In this document: positions 62,748-64,000 of the stretch, in pieces
Layout of the letters: every line of letters begins with the position of its first letter
Numbering within the stretch: the stretch's first letter is position 1
Assembly (NCBI GenBank): GCA_963773635.1
Contig: CAVZBW010000005.1
Coordinates: forward strand, 62,001-126,000
Source: CAVZBW01 sp963773635
Lineage (GTDB): Bacteria; Actinomycetota; Acidimicrobiia; Acidimicrobiales; RAAP-2
Direction: 5' to 3'
DNA: 64,000 bases
Translations under genes and position numbers: made by a program
Notes under the pieces: generated by a model
Database searches by the model: none
What the model was told of the DNA's origin: nothing
What the model saw: only the letters and a program-made list of their open reading frames with translations

Positions 62748-63335
62748 ATGTGCGGAAGAGTTGCTGCCTATACCCCTCCCCCCAAGCTGGCCCGGGCGCT
62801 GGCCGCCGGCCTTGCCGCCGATGCTGATGACCACTGGCGGCCCAGCTTCAACATCCCACCGGCCAAGAGGCTGTTCGCCTGCCGGCTCGACCATGGAGGC
62901 GAGCGCCTTCTTCAACCCTTCGGCTGGGGCTTGATTCCGCCATGGGCCAAGGATCCGCGGATTGGGTCCAAGGCGTTCAACGCCCGAGCCGAGACGGTGG
63001 CCACCAAGCCCATGTTCCGCCAGGCCTTCCGGAAGCATCGCGCCTTGGTCCCAGTCGACGGCTTCTATGAGTGGCGCCGCAGCGAGTCAGGGAAGCAACC
63101 CTTCTTCTTCTCCCGGGCCGATGGAAAGCTGACCGTCTTTGCGGGCCTTTGGGAGTACTGGGAACGGGAGGGGAACGGCCTCTACACCTGCTCCATCATC
63201 ACCACAGACGCCGGGGAAGATATAGAGGACGTCCACGACCGGATGCCGGGCGTAGTAGGCGCCCGGCGCGGCTTCGGGGTCACCCTCGCTTGGCGTAGCC
63301 GTCGGTGGGCTGCCAGCGAGGGTTGCCTGAACTAG
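62748..63335 (+). CDS. SRAP domain protein (YedK/HMCES-like), C-terminus replaced
   Basis: SRAP proteins crosslink to abasic sites in single-stranded DNA through their processed Cys2. The ATG at 62748 gives MCGRVAAYTPPPK. Catalytic positions are visible: C2, N78 in FNARAETV, E108 in DGFYEWRRS and H163 in DVHDRMPG, matching the spacing of YedK. After HDRMP the family continues with VILPPDAWDAWL-like sequence; here about 30 unrelated residues follow (GARRGFGVTLAWRSRRWAAS), so the last 50 or so residues are lost by truncation or a shift near 63250. DNA-damage protection is the likely role if functional. Confidence 0.85.
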   Translation: MCGRVAAYTPPPKLARALAAGLAADADDHWRPSFNIPPAKRLFACRLDHGGERLLQPFGWGLIPPWAKDPRIGSKAFNARAETVATKPMFRQAFRKHRALVPVDGFYEWRRSESGKQPFFFSRADGKLTVFAGLWEYWEREGNGLYTCSIITTDAGEDIEDVHDRMPGVVGARRGFGVTLAWRSRRWAASEGCLN

Positions 63336-63371
63336 TTTCACTGCCCACGAGAGGGAAGGAAGAGGGCTGAC

Positions 63372-63401
63372 AGGCCTCGGGTGTCGAGCCACTCGGGGCC
63401 T
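63372..63401. terminator. Possible hairpin between convergent genes
   Basis: AGGCCTCG and CGGGGCCT form an imperfect 8-base stem around a 14-base loop in the gap between the SRAP gene and the convergent secreted protein gene. A short TTGTCGTGTC follows rather than a T run, so the call is weak. Confidence 0.3.
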
Positions 63402-63426
63402 TGTCGTGTCCGGTGCGTAGAAGCCG

Positions 63427-63984
63427 CTATCGCAGAAATGTTACCGGATCAAACCCGTGCACCTCGCACGAGGCAGAAACAGCAAAACAGTGCGCTTCCT
63501 TTACCCCAAATGTCCCGTCGGCGATCATGAATACCCGGTACTGGACAGCACGGTCAGTCGTCCGGCTAAAAACCACGTCGAGGTGGGTGACGGACGCGAA
63601 ATAGCGAGTAACCTCGATTACGACGTATTGGTCCTTATTGAGAACCGTACCGGGGGCTGGGCCCTTCGTCAGGGAATCGTCAAGGCTACGGCCATCTTTG
63701 GCAATATATCCCACCAGGCTCACCGGATACGAACTCGTATTCACCACCCGGAAACTGTCGACTAGCCCGGACCCGGAACCCACATATTGTTCTACAGGGG
63801 CGGGGGTAGGGGTCGGGGTACCTATTACGGTTTGGGCACCGGCAGGGCTCGGAAGCGCCACACTTGCCAGCAACGCGCCACCCGAGAGCGCTGCGACCGC
63901 AACGGCCGCGGCAATCCGTCCTCCGAGAGCCATCCCGTGACGAACCCTCTTAGTCTGGTTGACCGAACTGCGCCGTCGAGCCAT
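63427..63984 (-). CDS. Secreted protein of unknown function
   Basis: The 185-residue protein starts with an ATG at 63984. A basic N-terminus (MARRRSSVNQTKRVRHG) and hydrophobic core (AAAVAVAALSGGALLASVAL) ending in PAGAQ form a signal peptide. A TPTPTPAP linker leads to a beta-rich domain with two cysteines near the end (AHCFAVSASCEVHGFDPVT). No known family was recognised. It lies in less GC-rich sequence than the neighbouring genes, which may mean recent transfer. AGGAGGGACGTCC precedes the start at the window edge. Confidence 0.65.
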   Translation of the reverse strand: MARRRSSVNQTKRVRHGMALGGRIAAAVAVAALSGGALLASVALPSPAGAQTVIGTPTPTPAPVEQYVGSGSGLVDSFRVVNTSSYPVSLVGYIAKDGRSLDDSLTKGPAPGTVLNKDQYVVIEVTRYFASVTHLDVVFSRTTDRAVQYRVFMIADGTFGVKEAHCFAVSASCEVHGFDPVTFLR

Positions 63985-64000
63985 GGACGTCCCTCCTCGT

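Overview
The window is GC-rich DNA of actinobacterial character. Supporting signs are frequent GTG and TTG starts, tightly overlapped ATGA operons, an LLM-class flavin oxidoreductase, a DUF222 (13E12-type) gene, a PaaX regulator, a DrrAB-type ABC pair, an ECF sigma factor paired with a DGPF/YCII protein, and a thrS-HIT gene pair. Actinomycetota is well supported; placement near Acidimicrobiia is only a guess. The first kilobase and the last ~600 bases look less GC-rich than the rest. No rRNA, tRNA, CRISPR array or insertion sequence was seen.

Layout. (1) 1-14700 is a surface-polysaccharide locus: an O-antigen-ligase-like membrane protein cut by the window edge, five stand-alone glycosyltransferases (four GT4, one exostosin-like), a 1075-residue protein fusing three glycosyltransferase domains, a decayed DUF218 gene, a DUF4012 protein and a Wzz/BY-kinase co-polymerase. 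(2) 14800-21200 holds a secreted CAP-like protein, propionyl-CoA synthetase, and two secreted repeat proteins (pentapeptide and YCF48-like propeller). (3) 21260-25513 is a compact operon of nucleotidyltransferase, PqqD-like protein, HprK-related kinase and two GT2 enzymes, resembling poorly characterised peptide-modification systems. (4) 25535-33632 has an operon of response regulator, histidine kinase and PurU, divergent from a redox operon (small membrane protein, ApbE, ferric-reductase-like membrane protein, NuoF-like flavoprotein, 3Fe-4S ferredoxin), followed by a PAS histidine kinase. (5) 33756-40339 carries an MFS exporter with its MerR regulator, a DrrAB-type ABC exporter with its TetR regulator, and a YCII/ECF42-type sigma pair. 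(6) 40386-48130 is a catabolic island: two SDRs, two paralogous amidohydrolases, an acetoacetate decarboxylase-family protein, an LLM flavoenzyme and two TetR regulators, with one operator sequence placed upstream of both forward operons. (7) 48256-56802 has a PKD-like lipoprotein, an S53 peptidase, a membrane protein, acyl-CoA genes (enoyl-CoA hydratase, two MaoC-type proteins), a fatty acid desaturase with a divergent PaaX regulator, and a quinone oxidoreductase. (8) 56922-64000 has thrS, a HIT protein, an ArsR/SRPBCC pair, an SDR, a DUF222 gene and an SRAP gene that both lack their usual C-termini, and a secreted protein.

Sequence quality matters when reading this annotation. About twenty genes change reading frame once or more while the protein motifs stay intact, several times exactly at short homopolymers. 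Genes with a single shift and otherwise intact motifs are listed as CDS with the shift position; genes with several shifts are listed as pseudogene, although many may be intact in the organism.
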